DNA from: SAR116 cluster bacterium AG-355-O21 | Lineage (GTDB): Bacteria > Pseudomonadota > Alphaproteobacteria > Thalassobaculales > Thalassobaculaceae | Length of the DNA: 42,130 bases | Direction: 5' to 3' | NCBI GenBank assembly: GCA_003280605.1 | Contig: QCEM01000015.1 | Coordinates: 1 to 42,130 of the forward strand | In this document: in pieces, positions 7,180-14,430 of the stretch | How the letters are laid out: every line of letters starts with the position of its first letter | Position numbering within the stretch: position 1 is the stretch's first letter | The notes under the pieces: generated by a model | What the model saw: the letters and a program-made list of their open reading frames with translations, nothing else | What the model was told of the DNA's origin: nothing | The model's database searches: none | Program-made: the position numbers and the translations under genes

Positions 7180-7533
7180 TGTACTGGCCCCGACCTGAAG
7201 AATCTTCACATAAGTGAGGACAGCCATTACACGTATCGGTGAGTGGAAAGCGCCAAATTTCGCGGTCAGCACTGGACTAGGAGACGTTGCCTGCGATGGC
7301 AGAATATAGCAACAAGGATACATCAAGTCGCCAGCGTAGGACTGTTGACATTTGTATGGGTCTGGTCATATCTTCATAGGTTGGTGACTTATAGATGACC
7401 GTCGCTGTAAAGCATTGATTCAAAATAGGTTTAGCAGGTGAGAAAGCTGATTTGTCACACATTCGGTATTTCGCCGTGCTTGTGTTGCAGGCAACCGACC
7501 GATACGTTGCTTATCTAAATTTTGCATGGGAGA
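7180..7533. other. Intergenic stretch, no convincing gene
   Basis: I see no ORF with a protein-like sequence, no RNA gene and no clear repeat here. A 28-codon frame from ATG 7296 has no ribosome binding site. A short in-phase run (GEWKAPNFAVSTGLGD) near 7220-7270 looks coding-like but has stops close by, so this may be decayed sequence at the right edge of the mobile region. Confidence 0.5.
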
Positions 7534-7866
7534 ATGATTTTGACGGTACATGTAATCGCCGATATTGAAATTACAGACGACAGTTGGGTTGCCGATTACG
7601 GTGCCAATGTGCACGACATTGTGGCCAAGCACGGCGGTGAATATTTGTCCCGCAGTGGCAACATCATCAATGCTGCCGGTGAAGGCCCAAATTCAAATAT
7701 GATTGCGATTATTAAGTTTCCGTCGGTCGATGCTGTTCAAGGGTTTGTTGGTGACCCTGAATATGCCCCTTATGGCAAAGCGCGAGAAGACGGCAGCAAT
7801 TCCATCATTCGTATCATTGATGATACCGATGTTGCCGGCGGCATCCCCTATTTGCCAAAAGGCTGA
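7534..7866 (+). CDS. DUF1330 family protein (dimeric ferredoxin-like fold)
   Basis: This is a small protein of about 110 aa. It shows the DUF1330 layout: an N-terminal strand (VHVIADIEITDDSWVADYGA), HGGEYLSRSGN in the middle, and IAIIKFPSVDAVQGFVGDPEYAPYGKAR at the end. The family has a dimeric alpha+beta barrel fold and no agreed reaction. Start choice is uncertain. GGGAG at 7528-7532 is too near ATG 7534 and fits TTG 7540 (MTVHVIAD) better; TTG 7522 is also open. It appears monocistronic, with a strong hairpin after it. Confidence 0.75.
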   Translation: MILTVHVIADIEITDDSWVADYGANVHDIVAKHGGEYLSRSGNIINAAGEGPNSNMIAIIKFPSVDAVQGFVGDPEYAPYGKAREDGSNSIIRIIDDTDVAGGIPYLPKG

Positions 7867-7884
7867 CGCCTGCAGCCGATAGCC

Positions 7885-7952
7885 AGCGCCCTTAAACGTG
7901 ACCGGGTCAAGAACAGCCGGTTGGTTTTTCAGGAAGCGATTTTAAGGGCGCT
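7885..7952 (+). terminator. Long-stem hairpin after DUF1330 gene
   Basis: AGCGCCCTTAAA (7885-7896) pairs perfectly with TTTAAGGGCGCT (7941-7952), a 12-bp stem closed by a 44-nt loop. Inside the loop, ACCGG (7901-7905) can pair with CCGGT (7918-7922). TTTT overlaps the end of the right arm. It most simply ends DUF1330 transcription, but the large structured loop is unusual for an intrinsic terminator. Confidence 0.5.
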
Positions 7953-8085
7953 TTTAGGCCGTCAACAATCTTGGTCAGGGCAAGATTGAGGTGACCAAAG
8001 AGCTTACGCTCGTGCGTGAAGGTATTTACGGCATGGCGTTAATTATGGTTAGCTAATCGCTGTAATTAATCGAGATTTTGTGGCC

Positions 8086-9081
8086 ATGGGCATTGATATT
8101 CCATTAATCGATCTGCAGCCGTTCCGCGCGGGCAGTCCGGAAGGTAAACAGGCAGTTGCCCAAGCTGTGGCAGAGGCTTGGGAAAAGCTTGGTTTTCTTG
8201 TGGTCACAGGGCATGGTATCGGGCCGCATGAAGGTACTGATTTGCATGCTGAGGCGCTGGCCTTTTTTGACCGACCGCTGGATGAAAAGCTTGCTGTTCG
8301 GCGGCCACGCAACGATCAAAATCGCGGCTACATCCCCTATGGGGAAGAAACCTTAGCGCGCATGCATGGCGGCGATACGCCGCCTGATTACAAAGAAGTT
8401 TTTGCCATCGGACCGGATGATGTGCCATCCACGCCCTATTACACCGGGCCGCTGGCCTACCCTGATTTTGCGCCAAATTTGTGGCCGGAGGCGCCAGGGT
8501 TGCTGCGCCAATATATGCTTCGATATTATGACTCAATGGTTGCTTTATCGCGGCTTTTGGCGCGCGTTTATGCTGTCGCCTTAGCGTTGCCGGAAGATTT
8601 TTTTGCGGCAAAACTCGAGCGTCATGCCTCGCAGCTTCGGATGCTGCACTATCCTGCGCCCGTCGAGGCTTTCAAGCCTGGTCAACTTCGCTGCGGTGAG
8701 CATTCCGACCTTGGCATGACAACGATTTTGCGGAACGAAGCGGCGGCAGGTGGCCTGGAAGTTCAAACCCCGTCCGGGGAATGGATCGCTGCCCCGGCCA
8801 TTGCAAATACGTTCATCGTCAATCTTGGTGATTTGATGATGCGCTGGAGCAATGACCAATGGCGCTCAACCAAACACCGGGTGGCAATCCCCGAAGCTGC
8901 GCAATTTTCCCAAAGCCGACGCTTATCAATGGGCTTTTTCGTGGTCCCGGAATATGATGCGGTGGTTGAATGTGTGCCGGGTAAAACCAATGTTGCCGCC
9001 AAGTACCCGCCCATCACGGTGCGCGAATATCGCACCGACCGGTTTGCTGCCGGTGCCGGTAACCATCAGGCTGCCGGATAA
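8086..9081 (+). CDS. Isopenicillin N synthase-like Fe(II)/2-oxoglutarate dioxygenase
   Basis: This 331-aa oxygenase has the N-terminal DIOX_N region (IPLIDLQPF, LGFLVVTGHGI) and the double-stranded beta-helix core. The iron ligands are H206 and D208 (CGEHSDLGMTTIL) and H264 (STKHRVAIP); the R-x-S of RRLSMGFF is the expected 2-oxoglutarate contact. Relatives hydroxylate or desaturate small substrates, and the substrate here is unknown. ATG 8086 is preferred over GTG 8080. A second, unrelated 2OG oxygenase follows 84 bp downstream on the same strand, which suggests a shared pathway. Confidence 0.88.
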   Translation: MGIDIPLIDLQPFRAGSPEGKQAVAQAVAEAWEKLGFLVVTGHGIGPHEGTDLHAEALAFFDRPLDEKLAVRRPRNDQNRGYIPYGEETLARMHGGDTPPDYKEVFAIGPDDVPSTPYYTGPLAYPDFAPNLWPEAPGLLRQYMLRYYDSMVALSRLLARVYAVALALPEDFFAAKLERHASQLRMLHYPAPVEAFKPGQLRCGEHSDLGMTTILRNEAAAGGLEVQTPSGEWIAAPAIANTFIVNLGDLMMRWSNDQWRSTKHRVAIPEAAQFSQSRRLSMGFFVVPEYDAVVECVPGKTNVAAKYPPITVREYRTDRFAAGAGNHQAAG

Positions 9082-9165
9082 CCGAACAGCGATGATGGGC
9101 AGCGTCTTTGAGGCTTGCCGAAGCCTGCCGCATTAACGCTTCTGTTGCCAACGGAAGGAATCAGG

Positions 9166-9996
9166 ATGACATCCGGCCTAACGCCAGCACAGGTCACATG
9201 CTTCCATGAGAACGGTTTTGCCTTTCCGATTGATGTTCTGTCGGCTGCCGAGGTGGCATCTATTCGTGGCCGCATGGCCGATGTTGAAGCGGCAGATCCG
9301 GCGGCATTTGCTGAGGTGAACCGGAACAACGCTCATTTGGCCTATGACTTTTTCGATGAAATTGTCCATCACCCTCGGATTGCCGATGCGGTCGCAGATC
9401 TGATCGGTCCGGATATTTTGGCGTTAAGCATGGTGGTGTTTACCAAAGACGGTCATTCCGCAAGTTTTGTCAGCTGGCATCAAGATGGTCGCTACACGGC
9501 TTTATCCGAATACCTTGCTGTTACCGCTTGGGTTGCCTTGACCGATAGCACGGTCGAAAATGGCTGCATGCAGACGGCCCCTGGAACCCATAAAGGTGCT
9601 TATCTTAGCCATCAGGATACCTTTGCCCACGACAATATTTTAACCCGTGGTCAAGCCATCGATGGCCTTGATACATCGACCGCTGTTGATGTGATTTTGA
9701 AACCAGGGCAAATGTCGTTGCATCATTGGCGGGTTGCCCACGCCTCGGCGCCAAACCGATCAAAACATCGCCGCATCGGCTTTGCCGTTCAAGCTTATAT
9801 CCCTCCCACCACGCAGCAGCCAGAAGGTCGAGGGTTTGTACAAACAGTTCGCGGCCAAAACCGCACCGGCAATACGCAAGAAATCCCGCGGGTACGGGTT
9901 TCCGGGCACCCGGATGGGTTGGCGGTGCGTGATCGAATCAATGCGCAATGGCTAGATCAGCTTTATGACGGCGCTGCAGATCGGCGATCAATGTGA
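9166..9996 (+). CDS. Phytanoyl-CoA dioxygenase (PhyH) family protein
   Basis: This 276-aa Fe(II)/2-oxoglutarate oxygenase belongs to the PhyH superfamily. The metal-binding residues are H105 and D107 (SWHQDGRYTALS) and H192 (RVAHASAPNRSKHRR), with R in NRSKHRRIGF as the likely 2-oxoglutarate contact. Bacterial members hydroxylate or halogenate free or carrier-bound small molecules; no substrate can be assigned. ATG 9166 follows AGGAATCAGG, a usable binding site, and is chosen over the longer frame from 9115. It is probably co-transcribed with the preceding dioxygenase. Confidence 0.87.
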   Translation: MTSGLTPAQVTCFHENGFAFPIDVLSAAEVASIRGRMADVEAADPAAFAEVNRNNAHLAYDFFDEIVHHPRIADAVADLIGPDILALSMVVFTKDGHSASFVSWHQDGRYTALSEYLAVTAWVALTDSTVENGCMQTAPGTHKGAYLSHQDTFAHDNILTRGQAIDGLDTSTAVDVILKPGQMSLHHWRVAHASAPNRSKHRRIGFAVQAYIPPTTQQPEGRGFVQTVRGQNRTGNTQEIPRVRVSGHPDGLAVRDRINAQWLDQLYDGAADRRSM

Positions 9997-10020
9997 TCCA
10001 ATGACAGCAACATGGACCCT

Positions 10021-10089
10021 GAAAAAGCCCAAAAAAGCCCAAAAAAGCCGTAAAAACACCGGGAAATCGCCAAAAAACACCGGCAAATC
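10021..10089. repeat. A-tract repeats, probable transcription end of tRNA-Glu
   Basis: About 70 bp contain short imperfect direct repeats: AAAAAAGCCC-like units at the left and AAACACCGG(G/C)AAATCG units at the right. Read on the minus strand these are several runs of five or six T separated by GC-rich patches, lying just 3' of the tRNA-Glu gene. Rho-independent release of the tRNA transcript in one of the T tracts is the simplest explanation. No long perfect stem is visible. Confidence 0.45.
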
Positions 10090-10119
10090 GAACGCGAATA
10101 GATGGCCATTTGGGAAGGA

Positions 10120-10195
10120 TGGCGACCCCTACGGGATTCGAACCCGTGTTGCCGGCGTGAAAGGCCGGTGTCCTAGGCCTCTAGACGAAGGGGTC
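10120..10195 (-). tRNA. tRNA-Glu (anticodon UUC)
   Basis: On the minus strand a 76-nt cloverleaf is present. The acceptor stem begins GACCCCT and ends AGGGGTC with discriminator G. The D arm is TCTAGAGGCCTAGGA, the anticodon arm is CCGGC/GCCGG around loop CTTTCAC, and the T arm contains GGTTCGAATCC. The anticodon TTC gives glutamate. CCA is encoded (plus-strand TGG at 10120-10122). It resembles the Escherichia coli tRNA-Glu closely in length and loop sequence. Confidence 0.97.
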
Positions 10196-10489
10196 GTCGA
10201 GGATGCGATGGTGTAGCGGCTCATTCAGGCAAATGCAAGTCCAGAGTGGCTAATAAAATCGTTCATGTGATTTTTGCGCCTGAAGCCATGCAAGTATACT
10301 TCGGTTAGCACGATCAGGTAATCGATTGGGTGGCAGTTTCTCGCCACAATAACCGGCATGAGTGCGGTCATCATAGGGTCAAAGCCAGTGGTTGTATTTC
10401 CACTGTGAATTTTTGTTTCGGTCCCGCCGGCAAACTTGTTACCGTCATCGTTCGAAAAATTTTGAGCCCCATGAATGGAATAAAGCGCG
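10196..10489. other. Intergenic stretch upstream of tRNA-Glu and P1 peptidase
   Basis: Nearly 300 bp separate the tRNA 5' end from the peptidase gene. It should contain the minus-strand tRNA promoter and the plus-strand peptidase promoter. No convincing -35/-10 pair, operator or RNA gene could be picked out by eye. Short frames here have no protein-like features. Confidence 0.4.
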
Positions 10490-11503
10490 ATGGCGGTTGG
10501 TCCGCGAAATTTAATTACCGACGTTGCTGGCCTGACCGTCGGCAATGCCGACGACCTGGATTTGCGGTCTGGGGTCACGGTTGTTTTGCCGGAATTTGCG
10601 ATGGTGGCGGCAGCGGATGTGCGCGGCGGCGCACCTGCAACCCGTGATATGGACGGCCTTACCGCAGGCCGGCTGGTTGAGCGTATTCATGGGATTGCCT
10701 TATCGGGCGGTTCCGGATTTGGGCTGGATGCCGGGGGCGGCCTGCAATCCTGGCTTGCTGCTGAAGGTCGCGGCATCGCTTTTGGTGGCGCGACAATACC
10801 GGTGGTCCCAACCGCAATCCTGTTCGATCTGGTCAATGGTGGCAATAAGGACTGGGGCCGCCTGCCGCCCTATCGGGCTTTGGCCGAGCAGGCCGCAGAA
10901 AATGCCGGCCTTGAGTTTCAGCTTGGCAACAGCGGCGCCGGCATGGGCGCAACGGCCGCAGATTTGAAGGGCGGCCTTGGCAGTGCGTCCTGGCAATATA
11001 CCAGCGCTGCCGGACAAAAAGTAACCGTTGCCGCGTTAGCGGCAGTCAATCCGATGGGCTCGGTGTTAATGCCTGAAACAGGATGTTTTTGGGCTTGGCC
11101 GTTTGCCCAAGAAGGCGAGCTTGGGGCGGCTCGATTGCCGTCCGCGCCACTGGCGGCAAGGGTTGATTTTGTGATGCCGGGCGATGGGCCGGCACCTGCC
11201 AACACCACCTTAGTTGTCGTCGCAACCGATGCCGCGCTGGATAAAGCGCAAGCACAACGCGTTGCGATCATGGCTCAAGATGGCCTGGCCCGCGCCATTC
11301 GGCCGATCCACAGCCCGTTCGATGGTGATGTGGTGATTTGTGTGTCCACTGAAAAAGTTGCCATTGACGGCAGCCCGCAAGAGATCGCCCAAATCGGCCA
11401 TCACGCTGCCGATTGTGCGGCCCGGGCCATTGCCCGCGGGGTTTACGAAGCCGACAGCATCGGTGACTGGCAAAGCTATCGTGACCGCTTTGCAGCTGCC
11501 TGA
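10490..11503 (+). CDS. P1-family (DmpA/NylC-like) self-cleaving aminopeptidase or amidase
   Basis: This 337-aa member of peptidase family S58/P1 is an N-terminal-nucleophile hydrolase. It opens with NLITDVAGLTVGNADD and GVTVVLPE, then ADVRGGAPATRD and SGGSGFGLDAGGG, all typical. Autocleavage is expected before T239 in PANTTLVVVATDA, leaving a Thr nucleophile on the smaller chain. The Asn-Thr junction is like NylC-type enzymes rather than the Gly-Ser junction of DmpA. Activities in the family include D-aminopeptidase, beta-aminopeptidase and amide-oligomer hydrolase; the substrate is unknown. No signal peptide is seen. A weak GGAATAAAG precedes the ATG. Confidence 0.85.
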   Translation: MAVGPRNLITDVAGLTVGNADDLDLRSGVTVVLPEFAMVAAADVRGGAPATRDMDGLTAGRLVERIHGIALSGGSGFGLDAGGGLQSWLAAEGRGIAFGGATIPVVPTAILFDLVNGGNKDWGRLPPYRALAEQAAENAGLEFQLGNSGAGMGATAADLKGGLGSASWQYTSAAGQKVTVAALAAVNPMGSVLMPETGCFWAWPFAQEGELGAARLPSAPLAARVDFVMPGDGPAPANTTLVVVATDAALDKAQAQRVAIMAQDGLARAIRPIHSPFDGDVVICVSTEKVAIDGSPQEIAQIGHHAADCAARAIARGVYEADSIGDWQSYRDRFAAA

Positions 11504-11551
11504 GATGCGGATTTTTGATGCATTGCGGGCGTTCAGAGGCTAAATTGAGAC

Positions 11552-11965
11552 ATGTCAATCGAAACAAGCATCCAGATTGCCCTCAGTGGATTGGCCGTTG
11601 CGACCCAACGGATGACCAATACGGCGCATAATACCGCCAATATTCACAGTCCCGCCGGAGCGCCGGAAGCGGCTGCCGACGGTACCGGCAGAGAGCGGAA
11701 ATTCTTGCCGTTGGATGTTGTCTCGATCGCCTCCGACAAAGTGGGGGCAAACACCGTCTCGAAGGTCCGCAATCCAGCTGTGGTCAACCGCTATGATCCG
11801 TCTGCGGCCGATAGCGATGAGCAGGGCATGGTGGTGCGCGGTAATGTGTCCCATACCGCCGAGAGCATCGCCTTGGTGATCGCTTACCGGCAATTCCAAA
11901 GCAATTTGACCGCGCTGCGAATTGCCAATGAGATGTCGCAATCAACGCTCGACATAAAATCCTAA
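11552..11965 (+). CDS. FlgC-like flagellar basal-body rod protein, orphan
   Basis: This 137-aa protein carries the N-terminal rod motif (ALSGLAVATQRMTNTAHNTANI) and a C-terminal Flg_bbr-like segment (SIALVIAYRQFQSNLTALRIANEM), the two helices that pair in rod and hook proteins. Length and layout match FlgC. No other flagellar gene is in the window, so it is either a dispersed flagellar gene or a paralogue with another role. It follows the P1 peptidase by 48 bp, and the SDR gene begins 77 bp after it. Confidence 0.75.
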   Translation: MSIETSIQIALSGLAVATQRMTNTAHNTANIHSPAGAPEAAADGTGRERKFLPLDVVSIASDKVGANTVSKVRNPAVVNRYDPSAADSDEQGMVVRGNVSHTAESIALVIAYRQFQSNLTALRIANEMSQSTLDIKS

Positions 11966-12042
11966 CAATCAGCTGATCTGCCCCTTTCCATCATCTATTG
12001 CGGCGTGCCATGCTGGGCCGGCATTTTGAGAGGGAAGCGATC

Positions 12043-12771
12043 ATGACATCAGAAAAAATTGCTTTGGTTATTGGCGCAGGTGACGCAACCGGTGGGGCCA
12101 TCGCAAAACGCTTTGCGCGTGAAGGCTTCATCACCTGCGTTACCCGCCGGAATGTGGATAAATTAGCACCGCTCGTCGCTGAAATTCAGGCTGAAGGAGG
12201 GCGTGCGGTTGCCTTTGGCAGCGATGCCCGGCGGGAGGATGCTGTCATCGACCTGGTCGAGACGATCGAGCGTGATATTGGCCCGATTGAGGTTTTTGTC
12301 TACAATGTCGGGGCAAATTCGCCGATGAGTATTTTGGATGAGACGGTTCGCCGTTACACCAAGATTTGGGAGCTGGCGTGCCTTGGCGGCTTTTTAACCG
12401 GCCGGGAGGTTGCCAAACGCATGGTCACACGCGGGCGTGGGACAATGTTGTTCACCGGCGCCACGGCCAGTTTGCGGGGCAGAGCGAACTTTGCCGCCTT
12501 TGCCGGTGGTAAGCATGGCTTGAAAGCCCTCGCGGAAAGCATGGCCCGTGAACTCTGGCCGCAGAATATTCACGTTGGACATGTGATCGTTGACGGCGCC
12601 ATAGACACGGCATTTATCCGCGAGAATTTCCCCGCGCGATATGCGCAGAAGTCAGAAGACGGCATCTTGAACCCAACCCATATTGCCGAAAACTATTGGC
12701 ATTTGCATTGCCAACCACGCGACTCTTGGAGCTTTGAAATTGACCTGCGGCCATGGATGGAAAAATGGTAA
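12043..12771 (+). CDS. Short-chain dehydrogenase/reductase with Phe in place of catalytic Tyr
   Basis: This 242-aa Rossmann-fold protein has an altered nucleotide-binding motif (VIGAGDATGGAIAKRF) and a conserved NVG segment (VYNVGANSP). The usual YxxxK is F153-A-G-G-K157 (NFAAFAGGKHGLK), so the proton-donor Tyr is missing. A family of SDR-like proteins with FAGxK exists, so this is probably not a sequencing error, but the chemistry is uncertain. ATG 12043 with GAGGGAAGCG before it is preferred over the longer frame from 11998. It starts a same-strand run with the isomerase-like, oxidoreductase and lyase genes. Confidence 0.85.
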   Translation: MTSEKIALVIGAGDATGGAIAKRFAREGFITCVTRRNVDKLAPLVAEIQAEGGRAVAFGSDARREDAVIDLVETIERDIGPIEVFVYNVGANSPMSILDETVRRYTKIWELACLGGFLTGREVAKRMVTRGRGTMLFTGATASLRGRANFAAFAGGKHGLKALAESMARELWPQNIHVGHVIVDGAIDTAFIRENFPARYAQKSEDGILNPTHIAENYWHLHCQPRDSWSFEIDLRPWMEKW

Positions 12772-12799
12772 CTGGCTGGCCTGAGGGGATAGCGGAACG

Positions 12800-13414
12800 A
12801 TGACGGTTAAAGTTGAATTTCATTTCGATTTTGGCAGCCCGAATGCGTATTTTTGCCATCGGTTAATTCCGGCAATCGAGGCGCGAACCGGCGTGTCTTT
12901 CGACTATGTGCCTATTCTGCTTGGTGGGGTTTTTAAACTAACCAATAACCAATCGCCGATGGCGCAATTTGCCGATGTCAAAAATAAGAACGAATATCAG
13001 CGTTTGGAGACTCAGCGGTTCATTCGTAAACACGGTCTTAATGCCTATGTTCGCAACCCTAATTTCCCTGTTAACACGATCCAATTGATGCGCGCTGCGG
13101 TTGCCCTGCGGCAGTCGGAAAAGTTTCCTGATTTCATCGAAGCTATCTTTCAGCAAATGTGGGAACAGGGCCAGAAAATGGATGACCCGGAAATTTTTGA
13201 CGCGCAGTTGGCGGCGGCGGGCTTTGATGTGGCCGCGATTACGGCGCAAATCCAGGACCCCGCCGTCAAGCAAGCGTTGATGGACTTGACGGCCGGCTCA
13301 GTCGCGCGCGGCTGTTTTGGCGCCCCAAGCTTTTTTGTGAATGATGAAATGTTTTTCGGTAAGGATCGCTTGGCTGATGTTGAAGAAGAAATCATGGCGC
13401 AAAAAACGCGCTGA
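12800..13414 (+). CDS. DsbA-family protein, 2-hydroxychromene-2-carboxylate isomerase type
   Basis: This 204-aa thioredoxin-fold protein of the GST-kappa/HCCA isomerase group starts VEFHFDFGSPNAYFCHRLIP. The Ser in FDFGSPNAY takes the place of the DsbA active-site Cys and is the usual catalytic or glutathione-contact residue. The end contains the family GSVARGCFGAPSFFVNDEMFFGKDRL pattern. Such enzymes act on naphthalene-type catabolites or other glutathione-dependent isomerisations; the real substrate is unknown here. GGGGATAGCGGAACG precedes the ATG. The next gene starts 17 bp later. Confidence 0.88.
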   Translation: MTVKVEFHFDFGSPNAYFCHRLIPAIEARTGVSFDYVPILLGGVFKLTNNQSPMAQFADVKNKNEYQRLETQRFIRKHGLNAYVRNPNFPVNTIQLMRAAVALRQSEKFPDFIEAIFQQMWEQGQKMDDPEIFDAQLAAAGFDVAAITAQIQDPAVKQALMDLTAGSVARGCFGAPSFFVNDEMFFGKDRLADVEEEIMAQKTR

Positions 13415-13431
13415 CATAAGGGGAAGCGAAA

Positions 13432-14427
13432 ATGTCTGACATACCTGCGGAAATGGCTGCGATTGAAATTAATCCGGCCGGGCCACCGGAAGGGCTGGTG
13501 CCATGCCGTCGACAAACGCCTCGACCGGCAGCGGGCGAAGTCTTGATCAAGTTGGCCTATGCGGGGGTCAATCGCCCTGACGTGATCCAACGTCTTGGCC
13601 ACTACCCGCCTCCGCCGGGAGCCTCAGACATCCCTGGCCTGGAGATTGCCGGCACCATTGTTGCCGTCGCAGATGATGTGACGGATTGGCAGATCGGCGA
13701 TGACTGTTGTGCCCTGGTGGCGGGTGGCGGTTATGCGCAATATTGCGCTGCGCCGGCGGTGCAATGTTTGCCTATTCCCGCCGGATATGACCTGCAAAAA
13801 GCCGCCGCCTTACCGGAAACCTTTAACACCGTGTGGAGCAATGTGTTTGATCGTGCGGGGCTGAAAGCCGGTGAGACGATCCTTATCCATGGTGGCTCAA
13901 GCGGCATTGGCACAACCGCCATCCAATTGGCACGGGCTTTTGGCGCGACAGTTTACACCACCGCAGGCTCCGCTGAAAAATGCCGGGTCTGCGCGGAGCT
14001 TGGTGCCAATCAGGCAATTAACTATCGGACCGAGGATTTTGCGGAAATTGTCAAACAGGCAGGCGGCGCCGATGTTATTTTGGACATGGTCGGCGGTGAC
14101 TATATCAACAAGAACATTAACATTTTGAAGCTTGATGGGCGGCTGGTTTTCATCGCTTTTCTGGGCGGCCCGGTGGTTGAGAAGTTTAATTTTCAAAAAG
14201 TCATGCTGAAGCGCTTGACGATTACCGGATCAACCTTGCGACCCCGCAGTATTTCAGATAAGGCAGCGATTGCATCGGCATTAAAGGAAGAGGTCTGGCC
14301 GTTGCTAGGGGACGGCAGCATTAAACCCATCATTCACCAAGTTTTTGATTTGAACGATGCTGCTGGGGCCCATCGCTTGATGGAATCAAGTCAACATATC
14401 GGTAAAATTTTATTACGGATTGGATGA
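13432..14427 (+). CDS. NAD(P)H quinone oxidoreductase, PIG3/zinc-less MDR family
   Basis: This 331-aa medium-chain reductase has the GroES-like N-half (KLAYAGVNRPDVIQRLGHYP, IPGLEIAGTIVAV) and a Rossmann C-half with HGGSSGIGTTAIQLA (glycines from about residue 154). Zinc-ligand residues of alcohol dehydrogenases are absent, as expected for quinone reductases of the PIG3 type, which reduce quinones with NADPH. AGGGGAAGCG is a good binding site for the ATG. Spacing of 17 bp upstream and 3 bp downstream indicates an operon with the isomerase and dpaL genes. Confidence 0.9.
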   Translation: MSDIPAEMAAIEINPAGPPEGLVPCRRQTPRPAAGEVLIKLAYAGVNRPDVIQRLGHYPPPPGASDIPGLEIAGTIVAVADDVTDWQIGDDCCALVAGGGYAQYCAAPAVQCLPIPAGYDLQKAAALPETFNTVWSNVFDRAGLKAGETILIHGGSSGIGTTAIQLARAFGATVYTTAGSAEKCRVCAELGANQAINYRTEDFAEIVKQAGGADVILDMVGGDYINKNINILKLDGRLVFIAFLGGPVVEKFNFQKVMLKRLTITGSTLRPRSISDKAAIASALKEEVWPLLGDGSIKPIIHQVFDLNDAAGAHRLMESSQHIGKILLRIG

Positions 14428-14430
14428 GAT

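Noticed and set aside
7216-7330. Coding-like stretch GEWKAPNFAVSTGLGD and a 28-codon frame from 7296
   Set aside because: Stops lie close on both sides, there is no ribosome binding site, and no recognised family.
9111-9126. Hairpin AGGCTT-GCCG-AAGCCT between the dioxygenase genes
   Set aside because: Short stem with no T run; likely chance in GC-rich DNA.
7500-10195. tRNA-Glu as attachment site of the island
   Set aside because: The tRNA 3' end faces the island, but I found no second copy of the tRNA 3' sequence to the left and no integrase gene; 2.5 kb of ordinary genes lie between.
9965-10216. 83-codon frame over the tRNA-Glu region
   Set aside because: Its GIRTRVAGVKGRCPRPLDEG part is the well-known false translation of the antisense of tRNA-Glu, and the lysine-rich part is the A-tract repeat.
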